A stretch of DNA of 64,000 nt from Aptenodytes patagonicus. Taxonomy: Eukaryota > Chordata > Aves > Sphenisciformes > Spheniscidae. A program made the position numbers and the translations under genes. Shown in pieces: positions 1 through 12,500 of this stretch (its first letter is position 1; every line of letters starts with the position of its first letter). The stretch covers positions 7,320,417-7,384,416 of the forward strand of contig NC_134959.1 in NCBI RefSeq assembly GCF_965638725.1. Direction: 5' to 3'. The notes beneath the pieces are model-generated. The model saw nothing but the letters and a program-made list of their open reading frames with translations. It had not been told where the DNA came from and ran no database searches.

Positions 1-1308
1 GTAGCATGAGGCCTAATGCATGTCCCTGAGGCATTTCACTGGGTACTTCTCCTTAGTGGTCTATTATCTTCTGTTTATGGTCCTTCAGCCAATTTTCGTT
101 CTGCCTGAAAATCAATTTGAATTCAGTAAAAGGCTAGCAGTACGTTCATTTACATTCCTGACATCTACTGAATCTGTAATTCGGTAACAAAAAAGCAGTC
201 ACAGTTGCTTAATCTACTAACTTAGTGTTAAGATGATCTAATGAGAACAAAAGCATTTATGGAAGTGCAAATTAATGGATACATTGGATTTCATTTCAAA
301 TGTTACATAATGACCTGGAAAGCACAATGCATTTCACTGAATGGTACATCCCTATTGGAAGAAAAATTTCAAATGGCTAAGATCTCATGTTGGCACCGAG
401 TAGCTGGATTTTCAAAAGGGCTTAAGTTATTGAGTGTTGAATGCTGTTGAACCTTGGGTCTTGAGTCTGAATGTTCTCTTAAAAACCTGGTCATGAGTTC
501 CCTTGAAAGTCTAGCTTTTATTGTACAAGATGTTTGAATTAAGGTATTCACCTTTCCTTACTGAATGAGAATATATGTTCTGTGGTTTTGAAGAGGGACC
601 AAAAGGAAAGTTACTTCCAAAAATAGTCTGTGCTTGTGCAGCCTTTAAAAAAGAAAAATAGATCTTTAAAGAGTAATGGTTAACAATGTGCCCTCATTAC
701 TCATGTTTAAATTGCTTTTCTTGGCATGAAACGTTTCTATGCTGGAGCCTCTATTCTGTAGTTGGAGAGAATCCAGCATTTTAAATCTCTGATCAAACTC
801 AGAAAACTCTTCACAATTACTCTATCTTTGGTGGTAAAATGAAACCCTCAAAATGTGTTAATAAAATCTTCAAACACACACTTTTGTGTCCCTAAGCCAG
901 ACACAAGACTCTAATGGGGATCTTCTGCTACAAATAGTCAACAAGTGTTTGGAATACTCAAATGTAGCATGTGACAGTGTTAAAAAGCAGATCTCAGTCC
1001 TGTCGGCTAGAGTTCGTATTCCTGAATGTTTTTCACATTATTCATTAGTTTCTAATAACAAGTGTGATTCCTTTGGGAGCACAGCTTGATAACATACTAT
1101 TTAACTTTTTCCTCAATAAAAGTCAATTGTATCTTGATCTTACAGACAAATGTGAGGACCCATCCTAGTTCCGGACACAAGAGGGGGAGCAGAGATGCCT
1201 ACGTAGTATACACACCACTGTCAAGCAAGAAGGTGGGAAGAAGCACAAGTAAGAGAAGCAGAGGTTCTTACCTTACTAAGGTATTTCCAGCAAAAGATAC
1301 AAAAAGAT

Positions 1309-1333
1309 AGTATTAAAATCACCTTTTAATACT
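1309..1333. repeat. Perfect inverted repeat, 10-bp arms
   Basis: AGTATTAAAA at 1309-1318 is followed by the 5-base loop TCACC and then its exact reverse complement TTTTAATACT at 1324-1333. The arms are AT-rich, so a hairpin would be weak. No protein or RNA gene is recognised around it. Confidence 0.8.
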
Positions 1334-2813
1334 GCCTGGTTGACATGGCAGCTAAGGAAGACTTGTGAAACAATCACAGATTATAGCAGTTGGTGTGCTC
1401 TCGCTTTCTCAGGTTTGAGTTTAAAGACAAAAGGTGTACCTATAGCATCTGAGGCAGAGAGTTGTCAGCAGAGCTTCTCAGCTCCATGCTTAGTGACTAC
1501 ATAGCTTCCAAAAAGGAAACTCATGTCTAGCTGTCTCAGGACATGTAACATAGAGGATGTGACACTGTAGACATACCCTATTCATTCTATCCTGAAAAGT
1601 ATCTGTTCTCATCAGCTGTTTCGAAGAGGATAGCTTGTACAATTGCTACCAGGCAAAGCTGATCAACTTTTCATTTTTTTTGGTTCCTTTCTCCCTACCC
1701 CGCTTCCCTGCATCCAATCTCTCTTTCTTCTTCCCTCCAAGAAAATAAAATTAAAAAAAAAACCTCAAAATTTTCTGCTTACTTTGATCATTTTTCCCCT
1801 CCTGGTTTTTTGGTTTGACCACAAAACCAGACAACCCATTATTCACCCAGCTTTACGAATGAGCTCCTTTCTCAGAGTTTTTGTACCCTGCATAATGAAG
1901 AACATCTGCATCTTGTGTAAGGCTTGACATTTCCCTGCCTATTCACCAATGGCCTTTTTCTCTTTTCTTTCAATGACTGAATGGATCAACACTGCAATAC
2001 TACTAATGCAATGCATGGGAAAGGAAACTGGCAGCGTCTCCAGAACATTCTATTCTTATCACCTTCCCTTAATATTTCAGTAGGATTACCCAATTCATAT
2101 GGTAATCATTTCCTTCTAATCAGTGTTTCATATGTAACCTTGCTTATTCACTCCTGCTGATTCCTACTTGCCAAGAAAGCTGAATGAGACTATTGGGGGT
2201 ATCTGTCTTTCATGATATTGAAAACAGATTAATAATGCTGGCAGCATGCCAACAAAAAGATGTTTTTCATTAACACTTATAAATAATTTGTTAAAGGTTA
2301 CGGAGCACTTAATGTATGCCTTAATAAACAGCTATTACATGGACCAGCCAACCAATAAATTGCTTATAACTATAAACGCTCTCCTGATGTGCTTAGAGTA
2401 CTTCTCAATCTTTCTAAAAACAAAGGGCCACCTACTATCCTGAAAAAAATGCTGACTGCCTAGTCCTGTAGAAATGGACTATTTTGTGCATCACTGCCAT
2501 AATGTGTTTCATATGAATTTATTAAATTTTATTATTCATATTAACATATACCTTTTCATTTTGCCTTGGTGGTTTGGTCATGTGCATAGGATTGTTTGTG
2601 AGACCATTTGTTTGGAAGGAGAGAGACCATTTTGCAGGCTACCTTGTGATGTCTGGCAAACCATCAGTGATCCAGGTTGAGGCATAGTGATGTACGGTAC
2701 ACACTATGTAAGGTGCTCATGTAAGGCGCTATTAGCAGTTTCTTTGTTAACTCTTACTAGAAGTGTTCTCATGGACTTAGATTCCAGTCATTAACATTAT
2801 TGACCAGCTATGT

Positions 2814-2827
2814 ACACACACACACAC
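2814..2827. repeat. (AC)7 dinucleotide microsatellite
   Basis: Seven AC units lie in a row just after TGT. It is short and probably of interest only as a possible length polymorphism. Confidence 0.85.
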
Positions 2828-5752
2828 GCAGATACAGTTCATATTTCTTAAGAAACCATCTGGTTTTAATTCAAGACTAGTAGAATATCGAGTTTCAGTA
2901 GGGCATCTAATGAAGAATGAAAAATCTGGATTTAAAAATTTGAAAAAAGGCAGCAAATCTTGTCTTCTGGTGGGTAAGGACTACATTAAGTCTCCTAGTG
3001 TCCCCCGCTATGTCAGCAAGATCGAGTGGATGTTACTTAAGTGCCATATATTGGCAAAAATATTGTAGGAAAAATTATAGTGCTGTGCAGACAAAAGTTT
3101 GGGAAGATTCTCATGCTTATAAAATCCCTATGAGCCCGTTGTCTTCCATTTATCACAGTGTATCTATAGCAGAGTATACAAAAGAAAGCTGAAGCTGTTT
3201 TCTTTGTTACCTGTCTCTGATCTCAAAAGCTGCATTTGCTCCATATGCATTCCAAGATTCCACAATGTAATCTGGGCTGATTTTGGGAGAACCAAACTGG
3301 ATTCTCTGCAAGATCCATCCACTACCACAGATTTTTTTGGACAGTCTCAAGATAAATGCTTCCTTACAGAATCACCTGAAAAATAATTTTTAAAAAAGGA
3401 TATTCATATGTGATTATTTTACATTTGCTAGGGAAAATGCATGAAGTAGTTCACGTTTTTTATAATGGGTATACCAGCAAAACGACCTATGAAAATGTAG
3501 TCTTATGTCAGTTAAACTCATTAGGAATAAGTTACAAGAAAACATAAACAAAAACATTACACCTCATTTGAAAGATCCCTTGTCCAGACTAAACACACCT
3601 GCCAATTCTTTAGAAAGATCTCAAAGTACTGCAGCAGTATTAGTAAAATTTTGCACCTGATAACACTTTGAACTAGTTATGTATGTTCCATTTTATAGAC
3701 ATGGGATGCAGCCTGGGCAATTAAGCATTAGAATTTAATTTCATTTAAAGCAGTGGAGAAATTCCACTGAGGTCTTTGCATAGAATTAGTACCAAAGTTT
3801 TCATGAACTGGAGACTAAGCAATGTTCACATAATCATCTTTACACAACTGTTTTTATGAAATGTAGGGTTTATGGTGGCCAAAGGGCTTCTTAGCAATGT
3901 CTTTCAACTATCTCTTATAATGTTCCAAAACGGTTACAGTGATTCTTAGTAAGCAATTTTCTCAGCAAATGTTGTGTTTTAATCAGCAAAAGAACATACT
4001 AGATAGTTGCAGGTAATAGGTATGATGATTAACAATAAGAATGGGTTGATAATGTCAATAACTCCAGAGCCAAGATAAAGTTAGGCACGAGTAAACACCT
4101 TTGAAAATAATATTTGAACCTCTGACCTTGGTGCCTGGAACAGAGGAAGCTGTGTCTCATCTAGTGTACCAACATAATTATGCCTAGAGACTACAGACTA
4201 TGCAGTCTTAAATCTTTGCATTAGCCATGTTTTTACAGGAAATGGTTTAACTTTGTGTAGCATGTATGAAATATATTTGCAATAGGAACAGAAATAGTTT
4301 TTTCTTTTTTCCATTTCTCTAACCAATTAAAATTGTAACAGTATAAATATACAATACATATTTGAACCAAGACAAATATCTCAGTCTTCAGCAGACTACA
4401 GTGAAATTAACTAAAGTAGTGCCTTCTCAGACTTGGGACAGGTGTCCCAAAATAAATTCACCTGCAGTATCCATGTTTGCACTTCACCATATTGTTCTCT
4501 GCTTAATTAGATACTAGCCACAGTTTGTTTCATGCTTTTAATCTTGATGGTTTTCACATTGCTTTAGCTAGCTTAGACTGATTGCTCAGCTAAATATTTA
4601 AGATGATAATTAGTTTAACAGCATGTTGGATTTATAGAGCCGTTCAACAGTAACTCATTATTGGCTACACTAATCACGTAGCACATACTAACATAATTAC
4701 TCTAGACGTACCGGAGTAAATATGAAATATAACATTTATCAGTTGAATGCTTGGCATAGCATTACCTGACCCAAGAATCAAAAATAAAGTTAATTTGACA
4801 TGGGCTTTTTCATAGGACGGAAATTCAGGGTCTCTGTCAGCAGACAGGGTAGTTCTGGCAGGAACTGTCCTTGCCCTCCTCACCCTCCCAGCTGCCATCT
4901 TTGTTATCTGGCACCTGGACCCTTCAGCCTGGTCAGTCCCTGTGCTACTCCCACACATGCATACTCAACTGCTGCACTCGGGATGGAGGTATATGTTTGT
5001 TATAATTCATCCCACACCCCAGATCTGACTCTTGGGAAAGAAAGATAACCTAGTGGCTGAGATACTGGGTCCGGAAGATTTCATTTTCTTTTCCTTGCTC
5101 GACGATGCTTTATTTCAATACTTAATTTCTTAATGTTTGTGCTTCCCCTTTGTGAAATGGGGATAATAATCTTCCCTTTTGTCTATCTAGACTGTAAACT
5201 TTTTGGAACAGACACTTTGTTTTACCATGTACACAAGAAGACCCTGAATACAGGGCATGCTAATATTTTAAGTTAGAATTAGTAACTCTGATTACATATA
5301 GGGAAAGATTAAGCAAATCAGTCATCTTTTGAAATGGGCTAGTTCTGCAGCTGCTGGGCACTTCTGGTTAAAGCTGATTCTGCCCTAAGAAAACAGCTTG
5401 CTTTTTTAATCCTTACCTCTTTCCTTTCTCAAGAGTCCCAACAACTCCTCCTCCTCACATTCTTTTTGCACTCCATTTCTCCAAAAGCACACAGCAGGAC
5501 TAGCAGGGATACGTTTTCCTACCAACATGTTTAATACATGGTAAATATCTTTTTGTCTAGACAGAAACTGCGATCAAAAACATATTTCAACTGATTTTCT
5601 AGATGTCTTGAACAACATCTCACAGAAGAGCAATACCCCTGACATTGCACACTAACCCCAGCTGAACAAAAAATTGGCAAAAGTTACCCAAAAACTTAAT
5701 TTAAAGAAAATTTCCCCAAATCCTACATATTTCAAAGACTGAGAAACTGGTT

Positions 5753-6660
5753 TTGCCAACGGGTGCCGCGCAGGAGATGCAGCCCTCACTCAGGAGCAGA
5801 GGCTGGAGGATAGAGACTCCAGAGGGAGTCTGGGGGCTGAACGTAGCAGTCCGGCTCCCAGCCGGGACTGGGGACGAAACTTCACCGGGTCTCTGCCGTA
5901 CAGCCCGAGGGAGCCTTCCCCGCCTCGCGGATCCCCCTTTGGGACGGTCACAGGGGAAGGGGCGCCCACCCGCGGTCTCCTCTCCTCCGCGGGGCTCAGC
6001 GGGTGACTCGCGGAGGAGCGCTCCTCGCCTCCACCGCGGGCAGCTTCAGCACCGGGGGCGGCGGACAGCGCCCCGCGCAGCACCGCCCCGAGCGCCGCCT
6101 CGCCCCGGGAGGCCGCGGGGCCGGGGCCGCCCCCAGCGCCGCCGCCGCCGCCGCCGCCGGGGCGCTACCGGGGAGCCGGAGTCGTCTCGGCGCCCAGCCC
6201 CAGCGCTTCGGCATGGCCGCGTCTCGATCACTGCTGACCTCGGGGGACAAAAAACTCATCTCGGGAGAGAAAAAGAAAAAAGAAAATAAAAAGCCCAGCT
6301 AGTAGCGGGCTGGCCGTTGTGAAGCTCTGCGGTTCCCGGACCGGCAGGTCCCGGTGCCCCGGGATGCGGCCCTATGCCCCGGGAGCCGCCGTCGGGTGGG
6401 CGGTGAGTGCTGTCTGCGTGCACGGGGGAAGCGCGAAAGCAGCGTGGGAACAACTCCTCCAGCACACAGCAGCTTCCCCCGAAAATCCCCTTGCTCTTAG
6501 CCACCGACAGCTCCCTCTGGGTCCTAGCAGAGCAGGCGGGAGAGCCGCTCTCACGGTGGAGACTTCTGAGTAGGGACCGTCGAGGGACAGCAGTGATGTA
6601 GCGGTATTTAGGGCAGCCAGCACTCACGGGCGCTGCTATGCTGGAAGACGAAATCTTTTG
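5753..6660. promoter_or_regulatory. CpG island, probable promoter of unassigned gene
   Basis: About 0.9 kb is strongly G+C-rich and dense in CpG dinucleotides, in sharp contrast to the AT-rich DNA on both sides. It contains GC-box-like GGGGCGG/CCGCCCC words (around 6055 and 6090) and no clear TATA box. Long open frames occur on both strands, but they are Ala/Arg/Pro/Gly-rich, as expected when GC-rich DNA lacks stop codons, and none matches a protein I recognise. Possible splice donors are GTGAGTGC on the plus strand (GT at 6403-6404) and GTGAGTG on the minus strand (exon end near 6628). It lies about 10 kb beyond the 3' end of CLEC3A, where WWOX would be expected in amniote gene order, but the WWOX first coding exon is not present in it. 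The transcript and its direction are unknown. Confidence 0.75.
6138..6158. repeat. (GCC)7 trinucleotide run in CpG island
   Basis: Seven uninterrupted GCC units sit in the core of the CpG island. In open frames these would read as poly-Ala, poly-Arg or poly-Gly, which explains the low-complexity translations here. GC triplet runs are common in 5' untranslated regions of vertebrate CpG-island genes. Confidence 0.9.
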
Positions 6661-7277
6661 CTGCTGAGACACCTCTTTAGCCCCCTGAGGATTCACGCCT
6701 CTTTGGGGCTGGGAAATCATAGGAAAAATATCAGGGTTTTCTCTGCTCCTTTCTTTCTTGAGCTGATGTCTGCATTTATATGTTTAAACACCTCCAGAAA
6801 TGAAACCAGGGTGATAGCCAGTAAAAATGGAAGAGGAATGACAAGTTCCTGTTTTGACCCAAAGTCTGTTGAAGTAAATTGAAAAACAGTCCTTTCCTTT
6901 CAATAGTTTGCAGATCAGGCCTTTGCACCCTGAATGGACTGAAGGATTTCACTAGTGAATACATCTCCAAAGCAAAGATGGACCACTAAGACCTAGTTCT
7001 GCTTCCGTGTTTCCTTCACTGGGAAGGAAAAATTCACTGCTATTGAAGGAGGAATGAGTCTTTTCATTTACAGCTGAATTTTCTGAAGAAGCAAAAGGAC
7101 CTGGCAACACCATCTTTTCAACAGCCATCTTCTGCAGGAGCACTTGAGAATGCTTGCCTTAAAGCAGATTGTACTTCAACATTTGTGTACTAAGAGTTTG
7201 GGATAATCTGTTTCAAACCCACTTGATTTCAACAGGAGTCTTTCCATTCACTTCAAAGAACTTTGGGTCATGCCCTA
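6661..7277. other. Non-coding spacer, CpG island to CR1
   Basis: Base composition falls back to genome background after the island. No recognisable coding sequence or repeat was seen. Confidence 0.5.
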
Positions 7278-9515
7278 ATAGAATCATAGAATCATTAAGG
7301 TTGGAAAAGACCTCTAAGATCATCGAGTCCAACCATCAACCCAACACCACCATGCCCACTAAACCATGTCCCTAAGTGCCGCATATCTACACATCTTTTA
7401 AATACTTCCAGGGATGGGGACTCAACCACTTCCCTGGGCAGCCTGGTCCAATGTTTCACCACTCTTGCAGTAAAGAAATTTTTCCTCACGTCCAATCTAA
7501 ACCTCCCCTGGCGCAACTTGAGGCCATTTCCTCTTGTCCTGTCGCTTGTTACTTGGGAGAAGAGACCGACACCCACCTCGCCACAACCTCCTTTCAGGTA
7601 GTTGTAGAGAGTGATGAGGTCTCCCCTCAGCCTCCTCTTCTCCAGGCTAAACAACCCCAGTTCCCTCAGCCGCTCCTCATCAGACTTGTTCTCCAGACCC
7701 CTCACCAGCTTCATGGCCCTTCTCTGGACACGCTCCAGCACCTCAACGTCCTTCTTGTAGTGAGGGGCCCAAAAGTGAACACAGTATTCAAGGTGCGGCC
7801 TCACCAGTGCCGAGTACAGGGGCACGATCACTTCCCTACTCCTGCTGGCCACACTAGTTCTGATACAGGCCAGGATGCCATCGGTCTTCTTGGCTGCCTG
7901 GGCACACTGCTGGCTCATGTTCAGCCAGCTGTCAACCAGCACCCCCAGGTCCTTTTCCGACAGGCAGCTTTCCAGCCACTCTTCCCCAAGCCTGTAGCGC
8001 TGCATGGGGTTGTTGTGGCCAAAGTGCAGGACCCGGCACTTGTCCTTGTTGAATCTCATACAGTTGGCCTCGGCCCATCGATCCAGCCTGTCCAGGTCCC
8101 TCTGCAGAGCCTTCCTACCCTCGAGCAGATCAACACTCCCGCCCAACTTGGTGTCGTCTGCAAACTTACTGAGGGTGCACTCAATCCCCTCATCCAGATC
8201 ATCGATAAAGATATTGAACAAGACCGGCCCCAAAACTGAGCCCTGGGGAACACCGCTTGTGACCGGCCGCCAACTGGATTTAATTCCATTCACCACAACT
8301 CTCTGGGCCCGGCCGTCCAGCCAGTTTTTGACCCAGCGCAGAGTACACCTGTCTAAGCCGTGAGCCGCCAGCTTCTCGAGGAGAATGCTGTGGGAGACAG
8401 TGTCAAAGGCCTTACTGAAGTCCAGGTAGACCACATCCACAGCCTTTCCCTCATCACTAGGCGGGTCACCTGGTCATAGGAGATCAGGTTGGTCAAGCAG
8501 GACCTGCCTTTCATGAACCCATGCTGGCTGGGCCTGATCCCCTGGTTGTCCTGCACATGCCTTGTGAGCACCCTCAAGATGAACCGCTCCATAATCTTCC
8601 CCGGCACCGAGGTCAGGCTGACAGGCCTGTAGTTCCCCGGATCCTCCTTCCGGCCCTTCTTGTAGATGGGAGTCACATTGGCAAGCCTCCAGTCGTCCGG
8701 GACCTCCCCCGTTAACCAGGACTGCTGATAAATGATGGAGAGTGACTTGGCGAGCTCCTCCGCCAGCTCCCTCAGCACTCTCGGGTGGATCCCATCCGGC
8801 CCCATAGACTTGTGAGCATCCAGGTGGCGTAGCACTGGTTCCTCTTGGATTATGGGGGGTTTATCCTGCTCGCCATCCCTGTCTTCCAGCTCAGGGAGCT
8901 GAATACCCTAAGGATAACTGGTCTGACTATTAAAGACTGAGGCAAAGAAGGCATTAAGTACCTCAGCCTTTTCCTCATCCTCGGTGGCAATGTTCCCCCC
9001 CGCATCCAATAAAGGATGGAGATTCTCCTTGACTCTCTTCTTGTCATTAATATATTTGTAAAAACTTTTTTTATTGTCTCTAACGACAGCGGCCAGATTG
9101 CGTTCTAGCTGGGCTTTTGCCTTTCTCATTTCCTGTCTGCACGACCTAACGAGATCCCTGTACTCTTCTTGAGTTGCCTGCCCCTTCTTCCACAAGTGGT
9201 AAACTCTCCTTTTTTTCCTGAGTCCCAGCAAGAGCTCCCCGTTCAGCCAGGCCGGTCGTCTTCCCCGCCCATTCTTCTTACGGCGTACGGGGACAGCCTG
9301 CTCCTGCGCCTTTAAGACTTCCTTCTTGAAGATCGTCCAGCCTTCCTGGACCCCTTTGCCCTTCAGGACTGTCTCCCAAGGGACTCTCTCAACCAGTGTC
9401 CTGAACAGGCCAAAGTCCGCCCTCCCGAAGTCCATGGTTGCGGTTTTGCTGGCCCCCCTCCTTACTTCACGATAATAATGCAACACTAGGAGGTTTCTGC
9501 TCCATTTTCCCCAAG
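7278..9515 (-). mobile_element. CR1 LINE retrotransposon, 5'-truncated, 2.2 kb
   Basis: This non-LTR retrotransposon lies on the minus strand. Its 3' end is at 7278, marked by the CR1-type tail (ATTCTATGATTCTAT read on the minus strand) and the characteristic preceding GGTCTTTTCCAACCTTAATG block. Its 5' end is a truncation near 9515, in the part of ORF2 between the endonuclease and the reverse transcriptase. It thus retains the ORF2 linker, the whole reverse transcriptase domain and the C-terminal region. The RT motifs are visible: [22 protein letters not shown] and the catalytic FADD at 8153-8164. No target-site duplication is obvious, as is usual for CR1. The 5' boundary is judged from loss of CR1-like translation and is accurate to perhaps 20-30 bases. 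Confidence 0.96.
7295..9486 (-). pseudogene. CR1 ORF2 remnant (reverse transcriptase), two breaks
   Basis: This is the coding remnant inside the CR1 copy. It reads in one frame from 9486 to an in-frame TAG at 8908-8910, and continues in that same frame through the start of the RT domain (DAHKSMGPDGIHPRVLREL). It then shifts frame around 8451-8456, where one G appears to be missing in a GTG-GAT context (family pattern [12 protein letters not shown]). The rest of the RT and the C-terminal part run open from 8440 to the natural stop at 7295. The catalytic FADD pair and the [11 protein letters not shown] block are intact. A residue also seems to be missing in the LISFYDQVT block (here LISYDQVT, near 8477). 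With so few lesions the copy is probably not ancient, but it is non-functional because of the 5' truncation and these breaks. Confidence 0.9.
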
Positions 9516-12500
9516 GATGTGCATTTTATTTTTACAAAATGATTACCATTACACGGGCAAATAATGTAGTACTTTAGTAGAACAAAGAGAAATGCCACTG
9601 TGCTACTGAGGAGGTTGAGTATCCCTGGAAAAGCTATTTGTCATTATATTTGTTTAAATTAAAGAGAGAGAGATTACTTTAATTTCAAAGGGTTTATTAA
9701 TTACTAGCAGCTCTCATAGCTGTGATACATTACAGAGAAAAGATAGGTCCTTTAAAAGTACATCATTTACTTTAATAACTAAACCATCTTTAGAGTCTTG
9801 TCCCTGCTGCGCTGCTGCTTTTCTTTTTAACTACACCTATATTCATCTTTGGCTATCCTGACAAAAGGGATCAATGTTTGTAGAATTTTCCACATTGCTT
9901 CTGCATAAGCATAGAAGAATAAATCATGGTGCTTTAGTACATGTATCATGTTCCCATGTTTTAGGTCTGAATATATCTATCTTATAGTCAGTCTGTCTAA
10001 TTAAATGTGCCATCTGCAGGTGCCTGGCCATGCTGTATCAGTAACAGGCTTTATTCACTACCAAAAAAAGCTTTTGAACTTCTTTTCTACTTAGTTGACT
10101 GCAAGTATGAGCAGTAATACTCTGAATATTATAGGGTGATTTTCTCAAGAAAAACCGCAAGTGTTACAAGTTTGTTCAAAGTAGGTTATTTACATTCAAA
10201 CCCCTGTACTATAAATTCTCCTTCTTTTCCCTGCAGGCAGTGCAAAGAAGCAATGCTCTGCATGCACCCCAGCCTCTGGGCTATTCCTCTGTAGCAAGTG
10301 AGGGTTTGGCCCTCTGTACCCTCATCTCAGGTGCTGCTGAAGGAGGAGAAGAGGCTATCTGGCACACTGCAATACTGCATCCCTCTGTTTCTCTGAGCCT
10401 ATAGACAGCTGCAACCTGAGAGAGCAAAGATATCTTTAAAATACTCTCAAGCCATCCTCTCCTGCCTAAAACGTGGCTGGGGGGAGGAATGCTGTATCAA
10501 GACCATCACTTCAGGGAAGTTATCTTTTGTTTAGACAACACTAAGTGAGATTGGTGTTATATTTGTCAGTGCAATAAACTGTTTCTAAGGTACCCATCAT
10601 TTAGTTTCCAAGATCTGGTACTGCTTTTATCCTTTTCTAAAGTGATCCACAAGATGGAATTTATCAAGAGAAGAGAAGCTATGGAGGCTTTGTAGGAGAA
10701 ATTCTATAAAAAAAGTCCTATATAGTAAATAGAAAATAAAAAATGAAGGAAATATTTACAAACCTTGAGGAGTAATTGCAGGCCACAGAGGGGAAGAAAT
10801 AAACAGAAAAAGAAGTGGAGTTCCTTTAAAGAAGAAAGTATGCATAGTTAAGCCTTACTTTTTTTTTTTCCAGAAAATAGTGCTGGAACTGTTAGATGTT
10901 TAGCTAAGCCTATGTGGGCCAAACTCTGCCTCAATTTGTAAGCAGTCTTGGACAAATACAAACAATCTAAGATTGTGCATCACATTTTTATTTTAAAATG
11001 TGATCTTTGACAGCCTATCTGCAAGTGACTTGGTCACCAGTAAGGCTAGTCTGATTCATGGCAGGTATTCCTTTTTCACGTGTTGATAGTGATCAGTAAG
11101 AGGATTTGGGACTCCTTGAAGCAGATTGTTTGCCTCTTTCCAAAGATAGATGGACAAGGCTTGTACTAATGAGAAAATTCTTGTGCAGTTCAAATGAGGC
11201 ACAGCAAAACCCCTATAGCACTTTTGTTCTGCATAGCGTGTTTTTCCTCAGAGAGGTTGCAAGGCAGGAAGCTACATGCCTGTGATGCAAGCAAACAGGC
11301 TTTTTGTACACAGGTGGTGGCTGTGCATGTAACCCCCATCTGTGTCCTGTGCTCAGTAGCCTCCTGCTCCCAGCAGGTTAATCCAGCTCCTACTGAAGGC
11401 TCCGAGCTCACCTAGGTCTGCTGAGCACAGAAAGGTGCTTCCAGCTGGGATGCAGAAATTTTAGCTGGGATTATACCCTTCAAACCCCTATCTTGGAGCC
11501 TGGTACAAAAGGACTTTCTCCCTTTATAAACACCCCTACAATGGAAGAAACACAGCTTTCCCGATAGCACAGCCATCTCTGTGGTCTGTGCAGCTGGCTT
11601 AATCCCAGAAGAAGGCTTAAATTGGAGATTAAGACCAAGAAAGCTGAAATTTGAAACCATTTCCCAACATTTCAATGGATTTCCAGTTAGTTTTCATTAG
11701 TAAACATTTGACTATTTTCCATTTTTAAAGCTTCTGCTGCCAAAATCCACAGCATACAGTAGTCCATCAGACAACCTGTGCCTCAAGCACAGCTGAGAAC
11801 TCTTCACTGCAACCCAAGCATTCAAGTGGGGATGGGTGCTTGATGTATGCTAACAAGCTTGGGCTGAGCTTAAATATGAGCAAAAGTGCCAGCTGAGACT
11901 CTTTGCTCCTACAGAGGAATCCCCCTTGCTCATTGCTATTCAAAGGTAAGGCTCTCTGAGGTTGTTTCATGTTGTTCACAGATACGATTGCTGTCCTTCA
12001 GTAATTATCCAGATTTAGGCAGTTGCAGTGTGTGATTCAGACAAATCATATGCCCCTGTGACATAGCAACAGGTGACTTCATATCTGGTCTGAGCTTACT
12101 GGGATACCAGTGCCTCAGAAACACTGAGTGCCTCGCAAGGTTACTAGGATGTTGCTGATGGATTGAAGGAGTTTAACAAGGTTGAATTTTGCACTGGTAC
12201 TAGGGTGAGTACTCAAGAATAGATCTTTAGATTCTTTTAAATTATAGACTTGGCTACAGAAGCAAACTTCTGTGCTCCTAGAAAATTTTCTTTTCCAGGG
12301 GGTTAATGTGCGTGCATAAAAACTATGGGAAAGAACATATGGAGAAAAATAAATGGAAGGAGTAAAAGTCAAGAGAGCAAGCTGAAAAAGGTGAAAATAC
12401 CAGTAAGTAAAAGTACTGTGCTTACATTCTTGTGAGTAAGGCCAGCTCTGGGCTTGGCTTTGAATTGTAACTTTCTTCCACACCGAACTGCTCTACTTTG

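Larger units (their letters stand above)
1..5749. other. Non-coding AT-rich flank, no gene seen
   Basis: No open frame in this stretch resembles a known protein, and all are shorter than about 100 codons. No WW-domain or short-chain dehydrogenase exon of the expected neighbour WWOX was recognised on the minus strand, although short exons can be missed by eye. The only structures seen are the hairpin at 1309-1333, a short AC run at 2814-2827 and A/T-rich tracts such as 1741-1765. It is most likely intergenic DNA or an intron of a gene lying to the left. Confidence 0.55.

Noticed and set aside
5753-6302. Long overlapping open frames on both strands of the CpG island (up to 178 codons)
   Set aside because: All are Ala/Arg/Gly/Pro-rich translations of GC-rich DNA, conflict with each other, and match no protein. 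They reflect lack of stop codons in GC-rich sequence.
5790-6720. WWOX first coding exon in the CpG island
   Set aside because: Position and strand would fit synteny, but none of the minus-strand frames contains the acidic N-terminus and WW-domain start of WWOX. A PGWE-like word near 5855-5870 lacks any matching flank.
7376-8239. 287-codon plus-strand open frame
   Set aside because: It is the antisense of the CR1 reverse transcriptase region, and the same shadow appears at 51890-52552 in the other CR1 copy. It is not a gene.
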